Below are positions 1 through 9,885 of a stretch of 64,000 nt of DNA, piece after piece (position 1 is the stretch's first letter; the number at the start of each line of letters is the position of its first letter). The stretch lies in contig CM020618.1 in assembly GCA_009829735.1 (NCBI GenBank), positions 17,221,346 to 17,285,345 of the forward strand. The letters are read 5' to 3'. The DNA is from Pyropia yezoensis. Taxonomy: Eukaryota > Rhodophyta > Bangiophyceae > Bangiales > Bangiaceae. The position numbers were made by a program, and so were the translations under genes. The notes beneath the pieces are model-generated. The model was not told the DNA's origin. It saw only the letters and a program-made list of their open reading frames with translations, and ran no database searches.

Positions 1-564
1 GCGGGCTCCGTCTCCCCCCCCCCCCACCTCCCCACCCATCATCCCCTTCCCCCCCCCCGACCGTAATCCCCCGTCTACCTGGCGGCGTCAACCCCCCCCG
101 CTCCCCCCCCCCCCCCCCCCCCCTCCCCGCCCCCGTCGGCACCCTTCCTCCCGCCCCTGCATCCCTGCATCCCTGCATCCCCCCCCCCCCCCCCCAACAA
201 CGCGCGGTCACGACGGGCGCTCCACCGCCGGTGGACGCTGCCGTCGACCGCCGCCTGGCGTCGCTACCCGACTGGCCGCACCCCCCGCCGCGGCCACCCC
301 CCACCCCCACACCCCTCCGCCCTCCCCTCCGCCCTCCCCCCCTCCCCCAACGCCGCCCCCTCCCGCCCCCGCGCGCTCTCCCGCGTCCCCCCCCCCCCTC
401 CCCCCCCTCCCCTCCCCCCCCTCCCCTCTTCCCCCCTCCCGCTCCCGTTCCCGCCGCCACCACCACCACCAACGGCCTGCGCGCGCCCTCGAAACGGCAG
501 TGGTGGGTGGGGGTGGGGGGGGGGGGGGGGGGGGGGGGAGGGGGGGTGCCTGCCCCCGAGCGCC
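1..564. other. C-rich upstream region, no gene seen
   Basis: Dominated by poly-C runs with a short direct repeat of CCTGCAT near 158-180 and proline-coding CCN triplets. The open frames here begin at GTG and are pure proline/arginine low complexity, so I do not call a gene. It may be the promoter and 5' leader of the glycine-rich gene that follows. Confidence 0.4.
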
Positions 565-1140
565 ATGCACGCCGACGGCGCGTCGGCGGGGGGGGGGCGG
601 GGGATGGCCGCCCTCGTCGTTGCCGCCGCCGCCGGCCGCGCAGCGGCGGCGGCGGCGGCAGGCGTGCCGCCGTTGGGGTGGGGGGGGCGGGGGGGGGGGG
701 GGGGGGTGGGGGGGGCGGGGGGGGGGGGGGGGGGGTGGGGGGGGGGACCGCCGCCGCCGCCTGTTCCGCCCCCGCCGCCCCGTCGGCGGCCGCCGCTGAC
801 GCCGGCGGTGGCGGCTTTCCTGGCGGCGCCGGCTTTCCCGGCGGTGGCGGCTTTCCCAGCGGTGGCGGCTTTCCCGGCGGCGCCGGCTTTCCCGGCGGTG
901 GCGGCTTTCCCGCCGCCGCCGCGCCACCGGCGGGCGTTGACGCCGCCGGCGGCGGCCTGCCCGGCGGCGCCGCCGGTTTTCCCGCCGCCGCCGTGCCGCC
1001 GTCGGGCGTTGGCGCCGGCGCCGGCGGCTTCCCCGTCGGCGGCGGCGGCGCGTTTCCCGTCGGCGCCGCGCCGCCGTCGGACGGTGGCGCCGGCGCCGGC
1101 GGCTTCCACGTCGGCGCCGCGCCGCCGTCGGACGCTGGCA

Positions 1141-1201
<61 letters not shown>

Positions 1202-2987
1202 GTTTCCCGTCGGCGCCGCGCCGCCGTCGGACGTTGGTGCCGGCGCCGGCGGCTTCCACGTCGGCGCCGCGCCGCCGTCGGACGCTGGCAGCGGCGGCGG
1301 CGGCGGCGTCGGCGGCGGCGGCGGTTCCCCCGTCGGCGGCGGTTCCCCCGTCGGCGCCGCGCCACCGTCGGGCGTTGGCAGCGGCGGCGGCGGCGGTTTC
1401 CCCGGCGGCGCCGCGCCGCCGTCCTTTGTTGGCAGCGGTGGTGGTGGCGGTGGCTTCTTCCGTGCCGGTGCGCCACCGTCGGATGTTGGCACCAGCGGCG
1501 GTGGCGGCGGCGGCGGCGGCGGTGGCGGCAGCGGCGGCGGTAGCGGCGGCGGCTTCCCCATTGGCGGCGCGCCGTCGTCTGACGTTGGCAGCGGCGGTTG
1601 CGGCGGCAGCGGCGGCGGCGGCGGTGGGGGTGGCGGCGGCGGGGGTGGCGGCGGCTGCCCCGTCGGCGGCGCGCCGCCGTCGGACGTTGGCGGCGGGGGC
1701 GGCGGCAGCGGCGGCGGCAGCGGCGGCGGCGGAGGGGCGGCCGTGGCGCGGCTTGCCTCTCCGCCACTGGCGGCCGCCGCGGCCGCCGCGGGGAGCCCCG
1801 CCCCCCGCGGCGGGGTGGCCGTCGGCGGCGCCGCCGGGGGCGGGTGGGGGTCCCCCCTGTCGCCGTCGGCTGGGAGCGGCGGCCCCTGCGACGGGGGGGT
1901 GGTCCACGGCGGCCCCGCGGGGGGCGGTGGCGGTGGCGCGCGCGGGGCCGCCCCTGCCGCCGCCGGCGGGGCGTCGCCCCCCCCCGACGGGGCGGTTGTC
2001 CACGGCGGCCGTGCGGGCGGCGGCGGGTGGGCGGCCGTGCCCCCGGGGGGGGGCGGCGGCGCCTCCCCAGACGCGGCGGTCATTCAGGGCGGCCGCGCGG
2101 GCGGCGGCACGCCGCCGCTCCCCCCGCGGGGGGGGGGCGGCGGCCGCCGCTCCCCCGACAGCGGCGCGGTCATCCACGGCGGCCGTGCCGGGCCCGGCGG
2201 CGGCCGCACGCCGCCCTCCCCCGCCCGCACGCCGCCCTCCCCCGCCCGCACGCCGCCCACCCCCCGGCCGTACGCGGTGCTGGGGGTGGCCCGCGGGGGC
2301 GTGACGCCCCCGTCGGGTCGGCTGCCGCCGCTGCCGCCGGGCGCCTCCCGCCGCGGCACGGCGTCCCCGGCTGGGGGGCTGGCCGCCGCGGCGGTGGCCG
2401 CGGCGGCCGCCCTGCGCCGCCGCCGCTCTGGCGGCGCCGGCAGCGGCGGCGGCGCCACCGGCAGCGGTGGCCGCCGGCTGCTGCTGTCCACGCTGCCCCC
2501 CGAAGAGGTGGTCACCGTGGCGCTCGGCGCGGGGAGGGGGGGCGGCGGCGCCGTGGGGGTGCCTGGGAGGTGGGCGGCGACGGCGGCGCGCCGGTGGTGG
2601 CCGTGGCGCCCGCGGCGGCGGCGGCGGCGGCGGCGCGCCCCCCCCCGCGCCCCCCGTCGGCGGCGGCGCGGGAGGCGACGGCGCAGGCCGCGTTTGCGGC
2701 ACGGTGGCCCGTGGCGGCCGCCGCGGCGCGGCGGTGGCGGCTGCGCCCCCTGCCGGCCGCCACGGTGGACGCGTCGTCGACGCTGGGGGGGCTCCTGAGC
2801 AGGGCGGGGGTGTGGGCGGCCTACGCGGCCGCCCGGGAGGCCGCCTCGGCACGCACGCGGGGGCAGGCAGCGGCGGATGCGGACGCGGCGCTGGACTTTG
2901 ACGGCTTTGGTGGGGCGGGCGTCGGCGCTGCCGACGGCACCGGCGGCGGCAGCAGTGGCGCCGCCGGTGGCACCGGCGGCAGCGGTG

Positions 2988-3027
<40 letters not shown>

Positions 3028-4395
3028 GGGCAGCGGCGACAACCACAGCGGCGACCAGGTGAGGGACGAGGCGGCCGCCGCCGCCGTGGCGGCGGCGAAG
3101 CGGGCGACGCGGGCGGCGGAGGAGGCGAAAAAGGCGGCGGTGTCGGCGGCGGCGGCGGCGGCTGCCGAGGACCCCATTGGGTGGACCACCCGCCGCCTGC
3201 GCCGGCAGCTGCGGTCGCAGGTGCGGTCGCATCTGGCCGCGTCGGGCGCGGCGCCCCGCCTGGTCGCCGCGTGGCTCCTCGGCATGGACGCGACGGTGAC
3301 GCCCGGGACGGGGTCCACGCCCGACACGCCCCCGCGCTCCCTCGATGTGACGACGCGGGTGTGGTCGCCGCTGGCAGTCCCCCGGGGGGTGGACGTGCGG
3401 CTCGAGTACCACCGGACGGAGCGGGCACCCGAGGCGGGGGGGGGGGTTGCGTTTTGGATGGCCGTCTCGTGGCGCCGCGTGTCTGTGGCGGGGGATGACG
3501 GGTGGGAGGTGGGCGGCGACCCGGCCGGGGAGGGTGCAGGTGGCAGCGGGGGGGGGGGGCGGCGACACCGAGAGTGGCCGCACAGGTGGGGGGGGGGAGG
3601 ACGGGGGGATGAGCTGGGAAGGGGCCGCCGGTGGCGGCAGCGGCGGCGGCAGCGGCGTCGGCGGCGGCGGCGGTACCGTCGGCGATGACGATGGCGGCGG
3701 GGAGAGCGGGGGCAGTGAAGCGGCGTCTGCCAGCGACGGGTCGTCGCCGCGGCGCCCTGCGCGGCGGCGGCGCGCCCGCCGTCGCCCCCTGGTCATCCTC
3801 AGCCCGTGGACGGTGGTGGCGACGAATGGGCTGGAGGACCCCCCCCCCATCTGCTATGGCGCCGCCGACGCGGCGTGCTGGGTGGCGCTGGAGCACCCCG
3901 ACGCCGGCGGGGTGACGGTGCGGGAGGTGCGGCGGCTGCGGTCGTGGCTGCTCGGCGGGGCCACCCCCTGGGCGGCCACAACCCTCTCGGACCACGGGCT
4001 GCTGTGGGGGCTGCTGCTGGCGGGGGGGGTGGGGCTGCCCCCGTCCCTCGGCCACGTGTGGCCGCCCACCGCCGCGGCTGCGGCGGCCTACCGCCGCGTC
4101 CTTGCGCGGGATGGGGTCGAGGCGGCTGCCGCCGCCGAGGCGGCCGACGCCGCGTCGCCGGCGCCCTACACCACCACCGCCAGCGGCGGTGGGGGGGCTC
4201 ATGGCGGCGGCGGCGGCGGCGGCGGCGGCAGCGGCAGCGGCAGCGGCGGCGGCAGCGGCAGCGGCAGCGGCGGCGGCAGCGGCAGCGGCAGCGGCAGCGG
4301 CAGCAGCAGCGTCGTCGGCATGAATGGTGGCAACGGCGGTAGCGACAGAGACGGCAGCGGCAGCGGCGGCGGTGGTGGCGTCGGCAATGGCGGCA

Positions 4396-4489
<94 letters not shown>

Positions 4490-4796
4490 ACCTGGCAGAG
4501 GGGGCGCGCCGTGGCCGACGCGGGGGTGGCTGGACCACGCCGTCCGCCTCGCGACGGGCACCGCCACCACCATTGACGCCTACTATGAGCCCCCCGACGG
4601 GGCGGCGGTGGCCACCGCCTGGGCGCGGCGGGTCTTTGACTATGTCGCCGCGCACACGGGCTCGGCCGTTGGGGGGCTGTCGGAGCTGTCGGCGTGGGTG
4701 GCCATTGAGACCGCCCCGGGGGGGGTCGACGGCCTCTGGTCCCGCGCCTCCCGCCGGGAGCTGCCCTCCCACGGCTGGCGGCCGCCCGACGGGTGA
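565..4796 (+). CDS. Glycine-rich protein with a unique C-terminal region, frame broken at poly-G runs
   Basis: I do not recognise the family. Candidate ATGs are at 565 and 604; the second has a good context and starts an alanine-rich, signal-like MAALVVAAAAG. From about 780 to 2510 the coding frame encodes repeats of the type GGFPGG and APPSDVG separated by polyglycine. From about 2560 to 3540 a second frame carries less repetitive sequence, with an Ala-rich helix (RATRAAEEAKKAAVSAAA) and a region around LLGMDATVTPGTGSTPDTP. From about 3560 to the stop at 4794-4796 a third frame carries a serine/arginine stretch, an ordered-looking block (GLEDPPPICYG, SDHGLLWGLLLAGGVGLPPS) and the C-terminal tail. 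Each switch falls in a poly-G run (about 672-745, 2531-2542 and 3547-3559). One gene with homopolymer sequencing errors, or a decaying gene, are both possible. A cell-wall or extracellular role would be a guess from composition. Confidence 0.45.
1138..1201 (+). repeat. (GGC)n microsatellite
   Basis: An uninterrupted run of about 20 GGC triplets inside the glycine-rich gene, encoding polyglycine in the frame used there. Confidence 0.8.
4397..4488 (+). repeat. (GGC)n microsatellite, about 30 units
   Basis: A pure GGC run near the 3' end of the glycine-rich gene, preceded from about 4225 by alternating GGCAGC units. It encodes polyglycine and glycine/serine in the frame used by the C-terminal region. 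Such a run is likely to vary in length and to be hard to assemble. Confidence 0.85.
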
Positions 4797-5451
4797 GGGC
4801 GGCAGCGCGCGCGCGCGCGCCTCTGCCGGCGCTACCCCGTCTCCCAGTGCGGGTACCGACGCCGCAACGTCACGCCTGCCTACCCCCCCCCCTACCACCA
4901 CCCACTACCATGACTGCGACGACGACCACCGAGCACCGCCACCGCCTCTGTCCTGCCACGACCACCGGGCTAGACCGCCACCGCCATTGTCCGCTGCCAC
5001 CACGGCCGCCGCCGCCCGTCCCACCACCGCCACCACAGGCCGTCACCGCCGCCGCCTATATCTATCCCCTCACCGCTTCTCACGACAGCGTCGGGGCGAC
5101 GATGCCTCGACCGCCGCCCCAGCCCGCGTCCGCCGCGGGCGTGGGACCCCTCGAGCGGCTGTTGCGGTGCGGGCGAGCGCGGGCACGGGCGGGGTCGCGG
5201 CTGGGAAACAGGGTGCCACCTCCCCTTTGCCAGAGCTGTGGGGACCTCCCGCGGCGGTGCAGTGGGACAGCGCGGGCTGGCAGGGCGGTTGTGGGGGGGG
5301 GGGGGGGGGGACCAACCTGAATCGTGGCACTCGACTATTGCCTCTGCTGATTGAGCTTTGGCCCTTTCTTCTCGGAACCTATGAACCCAAAGGTTCTTCA
5401 TGACAAAAGTAGGATCGACGCCGTCGGGGATCACGGGGACGGCTTGGGCCC
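4797..5451. other. Intergenic, no gene recognised
   Basis: Contains a (GC)n stretch near 4803-4820, CCACC-rich sequence and a run of 14 or more G near 5292. Open frames are low complexity and lack any motif I know. Confidence 0.4.
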
Positions 5452-5566
5452 CGCTCCAACTCGACCAGCTCGGCCCCGGTCCAGCTCGACCAGCTCGGCC
5501 CCGCTCCAACTCGACCAGCTCGGCCCCCTTCCAACTCGACCTGCTCGGACCCGCTCCAACTCGGCC
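5452..5566 (+). repeat. 25-bp minisatellite, about 4.6 copies
   Basis: Tandem copies of a 25-bp unit containing CTCGACCAGCTCGGCCC start at 5452, 5477, 5502 and 5527, with a partial copy from 5552. The array ends about 100 bp before the ATG of the TrmO-like gene and could lie in its 5' leader or promoter. Confidence 0.8.
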
Positions 5567-5667
5567 CCGCGCGCGGTCCGAGACGCGTCCACCCACCCCC
5601 ACTGTGCCCGTGACCGCGCCGGCCGCTCCTCCCTGTTGCCACTACTTACCCGCTGCCGCCGCCGGCC

Positions 5668-6912
5668 ATGCCGTGGTCGGCCTGGGTCGCTCCCGCCCTG
5701 CCACGGGCGGCTCCCCCCGCCCGCGCCCTGTGGCCGCGCCAGACGATGCGGTCGAGGCCGGCGGGCGCCGCAGCCGCCGCCGCCGCCGCCGCCGCCTGTA
5801 CCGACGCGTCGCCGCCGCCGCCGTCACCCCCCGCGGCTGCGGACGCCCCGTTGGAGTCCGCCCCCCCGCCCGTCTCAACGGCGGCGCCCATCACGCCGGC
5901 GGAAACGGCGGTGGCGGCTGCGGCGACGGGGGCGGCGGCGGGTGCGGCGGCGTCCCCCCCCCCGCCCCCGGCTGGAGCGTCCGCCGCCCCCCCCCGGCGT
6001 CCCCGCCGCGGCACCGCCCGGCCGCCGCGCTCCTACACCGGCGCCCACCCGCCGGCCGCGTCCTACACGCTGACGCCCATTGCGCACGTGTCGTCCCCCT
6101 ACACGGAGCGGTTTGGCACCCCCCGGCAGCCGCCGGTGGTGGCGGGCACGCTCGGCGGGGTGGCGCAGCGCGGGGCGCTGGTGCTGGACGCTGCCGCGTT
6201 TGGGTCCCCCGCCGACATGGCGGCGAGCCTCGCCGGCCTGGCGGGCTTTTCCCACGTCTGGGCCGTCACGGTGCTGCACCTCAACGGCCCCGGCTGGCGG
6301 CCGTCGGTGCGGCCGCCGCGGGGCGACCGCTCCCGGCGGGTGGGCGTCTTTGCCACCCGGTCGCCGCACCGGCCCAACCGGCTCGGCCTGTCGGCCCTCC
6401 GGGTGGTTGGCGTGGACGCGGCCGCGGGGGTGGTGTCCGTCGAGGGGCTGGACCTGCTCGACGGCACCCCCGTGCTGGACATCAAGCCCTACGTTGCCTA
6501 CACGGACGGGGTGGGCGTTGGTGGCCGGGGGGGATGGGTGGAGGAGGTGGCCGACGCTGTGGAGCCTGACTGTACGTGCTGCTCGCGGAACGGGGTGGGG
6601 AGGGGGCGGGCGGGCCAGTGTCGGTGCCACGACGGTCTCTTTTGTGGGGGTGGAGGGGGGAGGGCAGCGGTGGAGAACTGGGGTGGGTTGGGTGGGGGTA
6701 CGGCACTGAGGAGGACAGGTGGGCTCGCCGCCCGTCTTGTCGCGCCTTGTGGCCGCGGCGGCCGGCTGCACTTGTCACCGCATCGCCCCGCACTGCGTTT
6801 GTGGCCCACTCACACTTCCCGGCTTGCTGCCTCTCTTCGTCGTCTTGTTGCTCTCCGCGTGCGGTCGGCTGGGCGCCGCATTGACCCCCCGTCCCCCCTC
6901 CCTCCTCCATAA
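5668..6912 (+). CDS. TrmO-like tRNA (adenine(37)-N6)-methyltransferase
   Basis: The TrmO/TsaA family N6-methylates the threonylcarbamoyl adenosine at position 37 of ANN-decoding tRNAs, using S-adenosylmethionine. ATG at 5668. Residues 1 to about 130 are an Ala/Pro-rich extension that could hold an organelle targeting peptide. The family fold runs from about residue 131 to 285: SPYTERFGTPRQPP near the start, GFSHVWAVTVLH in the middle, the hallmark FATRSPHRPNRLGLS near residue 224, then EGLDLLDGTPVLDIKPYV near residue 260. That ordered part is a typical length for the TrmO domain. After YVAYTD the frame continues as Gly/Arg-rich, low-complexity sequence to the TAA at 6910, so the true C-terminus may be reached through an unrecognised intron; a GGTGGG follows about 6507. 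The catalytic-region call is firm; the gene ends are not. Confidence 0.8.
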   Translation: MPWSAWVAPALPRAAPPARALWPRQTMRSRPAGAAAAAAAAAACTDASPPPPSPPAAADAPLESAPPPVSTAAPITPAETAVAAAATGAAAGAAASPPPPPAGASAAPPRRPRRGTARPPRSYTGAHPPAASYTLTPIAHVSSPYTERFGTPRQPPVVAGTLGGVAQRGALVLDAAAFGSPADMAASLAGLAGFSHVWAVTVLHLNGPGWRPSVRPPRGDRSRRVGVFATRSPHRPNRLGLSALRVVGVDAAAGVVSVEGLDLLDGTPVLDIKPYVAYTDGVGVGGRGGWVEEVADAVEPDCTCCSRNGVGRGRAGQCRCHDGLFCGGGGGRAAVENWGGLGGGTALRRTGGLAARLVAPCGRGGRLHLSPHRPALRLWPTHTSRLAASLRRLVALRVRSAGRRIDPPSPLPPP

Positions 6913-7837
6913 CCTAGCAGACCTGAGCTACTCCCCACGGCCACCGCACCTGGAGCGGCAGCCGCAGCCGCCGCCCGCTGCCGGGTCGCCGTCGGCGCCC
7001 GCCATGGGGCCACCGTCGCCGTCGGATGCGGGACCGCCACCGCCGCCACCGCCGCCGCCGCCGCCTGCCGCGGCAAGCGGATGAGGTGGGGGACTGTCTC
7101 CCCCACGCAACACACCAACCCGCATGCTGCCTTGGTTATTCTCTAAATAGGTTGTGGATGGCGGCGATGGGTCTGGCGGGGTTGTGGTGGTGGCGTGGAG
7201 AAGGGTGGCGCGACGGGGCTTGTCTTGGCCGGCAGTGTGGGTGGTACCGGGTGGATGGTGGTGGGGTGTGTGGGACAGCAGCGGTGGCGGCCGTCGGCAT
7301 CTGCTGCGGTGGCGTCCGAGAGTGTTCGCGGCCGGTGTCGGTTTCGACAGCGATGCGTGGCTGCGCGTGGACGTCCTGCTGGCCGCTCTCGGCGGCTGCC
7401 TCACCACAGCGGGAGTCGGGGTGACTGCGGCGGCGATGGCGCTTGCTTGTGGGGGGGAGTGCCTGTGTCCACGGCTGTGGCATAGTTCTGGGTTGTGGGC
7501 GTCGCGGTGGTGGTGACCGTGACGGCCGCGCGGGTACACTGTCCCGACGGGGGGGCGATGCCCCGCTGCCCGAGCTCTTGCGAAAAGTTGTCGCGGCTTT
7601 TTTAACGAAAGTTTCGCGGATGGCAGGAGAGACGGCCTGCAGCAAGGGTGCTACTTGACGTCGGCACCATTTGCGAGAAGAAAAGTCCCACAAGTTGAGC
7701 GCGTCCGCTTCGAGCGTCGTCTCTTCCCCACCCTTGCCTCCATGCAGCACCCTGTTGCTGCCGTTTACCTCTGCCATCTCCTTCCTCCTCCCATTACCAG
7801 CTGGTTGTGGTGGCTGATGCCACCGCAGCGCCCTGCC
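6913..7837. other. Intergenic region upstream of DPH1
   Basis: Holds a Pro-rich open stretch (about 6950-7084) that might be a 3' exon of the preceding gene, then GT-rich sequence without a recognisable motif. In-frame ATGs for the next gene also occur at 7742 and 7817. Confidence 0.35.
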
Positions 7838-9625
7838 ATGGCACCTCCGCAGCGGGTGGGCCGCTTTGCCGGCTCGCGCGGCCGCGGCGGGCGCCCCCCC
7901 AACGCCCAGCCCGCCGCGCCCGCCGCAGACACCCTCTTGGTGAACCCGGAGGGCACTCCTCGCGAGCACGCCGCCGCTGCCGCCCTTGACATTCACACTG
8001 GCAGCACGGCCGGCGGCTGTGGCTGTTCCGACGGGCCACCAGCGGGTGGCTCCTCGCCATTGGACACTGCCCCTGCGGCCGCTGGTGGCTGCTGTGGCGG
8101 CGGCGGCGGCGGCGGCGGCGACCGTGCGGCCGCCGCCCCCCCGCCCCCCTCCCCGGCTGCTGCTGCTGCTGCTGCCGCCACCGACGTGGTCGTCGCCAAG
8201 CCGCGGGCCGAGGCGACCCCCGCCCGCCGCTCCGGTGCCCCCGTTCAGCGCGCTGGGGGTGTTCCCGCGGCCATTGCAGAGGACCCCGACCTGCTGGCGG
8301 CGATGGGGGCGCTGCCCGCCAACTACTCATTTGAGGTGCCCAAGACGGTGTGGCGCATCCGCCAGGCGGGGGCGACGACGGTGGCCCTCCAAATGCCCGA
8401 GGGCCTCCTCCGCTACGCGGGCATTATTGGCGACATCCTCCGCGCATTTGCGGGGGTGACAGACATCCTGGTGCTGGGCGACGTTACGTACGGCGCTTGC
8501 TGCGTCGATGACATGACGGCGTCGTGCCTGGGCGCCACTTTTCTTGTCCACTATGGCCACTCGTGCCTGGTGCCCGTCACCGCCTGCGCCATCCCCGCGC
8601 TGTACGTGTTTGTGCACATTGGCTTTGACCCCTCTCACCTGATGGCCTGCCTGGTCGACACCTTTCCCCCGACGGCGCGGCTCGCCCTCACCGCCACCAT
8701 CCAGTTTGTCGACACCGTCCACGCGCTGGGACCCGCCCTGCGGGAGGCCTTTCCGGACTCCCCGCCACTGACGCCGCAGGCCAAGCCCCTGTCGCCCGGG
8801 GAGCTCCTCGGCTGCACCGCGCCCCCGCTTGGCGCCTCCGCCCTGGACGCCCTCGTCTATGTGGGCGACGGGCGGTTCCACCTCGAGTCGGCGATGATTG
8901 CCAACCCCGGCCTCCGGGCCTACCGGTACGACCCGTACGCCAAGACGTGGACGGAGGAGGTGTACGACCACCCCCGCATGCGCGCGGAGCGGCGGGCGGC
9001 CATCGCTGCTGCCGCCACCGCCGGCCACTGGGGGGTGATCCAGGGCACCCTCGGGCGGCAGGGCTCCCCCGCCATTATTCGGCGCCTCACCGACGCGCTC
9101 TCCGCCGCCGGCAGGTCCATGGTGGTGGTGCTGCTGGCGGAGCTGTCGCTGCCCAAGCTCCGCCGCCTCACCGCCGGCGGCGGCATCCAGGCGTGGGTGC
9201 AGGTGGCGTGCCCCCGCCTGAGTATTGACTGGGGGGAGGGCTTTGCGTCGCTGGGCGTGCCGCTCCTCACCCCCTACGAGGCGTACGTAGCGGTGGGGCG
9301 GGTGGCATGGCGGGAGGTCTACCCGATGGACTTTTACGCCAAGGGGGGGGGGGAATGGAGCAACTACTGGGTGGACCCGGAGAAGGAGGCGGCGGCGGCA
9401 AGGCTCAAGGCCGAGCGGCGGGCGATGCGCAAGGCGTCGCGGCGGGCGATAGAGGAAGTGAAAGTGGTGGAGGCGGCCGACAGCGACGGTGGGTCAAGGG
9501 GAGGGGAGGGAGGGCGCGCGGACGTGGAGACGTCGCGCCCCGGCGGGGAGGGGGGGGGGGGTGGGGCCGTGCGGCCGGCAGACGTGGGACGGGCCGACGC
9601 CTCTGCCGCGGCGACGGAATTATGA
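7838..9625 (+). CDS. DPH1: Diphthamide synthesis protein DPH1 (3-amino-3-carboxypropyl transferase subunit)
   Basis: With DPH2, DPH1 carries the radical-SAM-like iron-sulfur cluster that moves the 3-amino-3-carboxypropyl group of S-adenosylmethionine to a histidine of elongation factor 2, the first step of diphthamide synthesis in the cytosol. I chose the ATG at 7838 for its context (GCCATGG) and plausible start MAPPQRVGR; ATGs at 7742 and 7817 are alternatives. Residues 1 to about 145 are a low-complexity Ala/Pro/Gly/Cys-rich extension. The family domain then runs to about residue 540, with DVTYGACCVDD near 215, HYGHSCLVP, GTLGRQGSPAI near 406 and QVACPRLSIDWG near 456. The Cys in GACC, GHSC and VACPR are the candidate cluster ligands. 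The final 60 residues are charged, then Gly-rich. Total about 595 residues, longer than typical DPH1 because of the tails. No intron is needed. Confidence 0.9.
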   Translation: MAPPQRVGRFAGSRGRGGRPPNAQPAAPAADTLLVNPEGTPREHAAAAALDIHTGSTAGGCGCSDGPPAGGSSPLDTAPAAAGGCCGGGGGGGGDRAAAAPPPPSPAAAAAAAATDVVVAKPRAEATPARRSGAPVQRAGGVPAAIAEDPDLLAAMGALPANYSFEVPKTVWRIRQAGATTVALQMPEGLLRYAGIIGDILRAFAGVTDILVLGDVTYGACCVDDMTASCLGATFLVHYGHSCLVPVTACAIPALYVFVHIGFDPSHLMACLVDTFPPTARLALTATIQFVDTVHALGPALREAFPDSPPLTPQAKPLSPGELLGCTAPPLGASALDALVYVGDGRFHLESAMIANPGLRAYRYDPYAKTWTEEVYDHPRMRAERRAAIAAAATAGHWGVIQGTLGRQGSPAIIRRLTDALSAAGRSMVVVLLAELSLPKLRRLTAGGGIQAWVQVACPRLSIDWGEGFASLGVPLLTPYEAYVAVGRVAWREVYPMDFYAKGGGEWSNYWVDPEKEAAAARLKAERRAMRKASRRAIEEVKVVEAADSDGGSRGGEGGRADVETSRPGGEGGGGGAVRPADVGRADASAAATEL

Positions 9626-9885
9626 GTTGGCCGCCCTCACCGCTGCTCTGTGCCGTCCACGCCCCCTCACCCCTTCCCTGTAGCCAGCGGCACCCCCCCT
9701 TCCCCCCCCCCCCGTTCCCTCCCTTTCTCTCTTCTCTCTACTTGATTCCTGATCACGCACAGGTGCCCGGCGAGCTCCCCCCCCCCCCCCCGCCGCCGTA
9801 CCCGCCCATCGCGTCCCGCCTGCGCAGCCATCCCAGGCGGCCGTCGGGCGGGTGGCCCCCGCGGTGGGGGCTTGGCCGCCGTTCA
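9626..9885. other. Convergent intergenic spacer
   Basis: Pyrimidine-rich spacer (CCCTTCCC and TTCTCTCTTCTC tracts) between the DPH1 stop and the stop of the minus-strand membrane protein gene. No gene seen. Confidence 0.5.

Noticed and set aside
264-4901. A 1545-codon minus-strand open frame
   Set aside because: It is the complement of GGC/GCC triplet repeats, reading as Ala/Pro/Arg low complexity. The non-repetitive segments look protein-like only on the plus strand.
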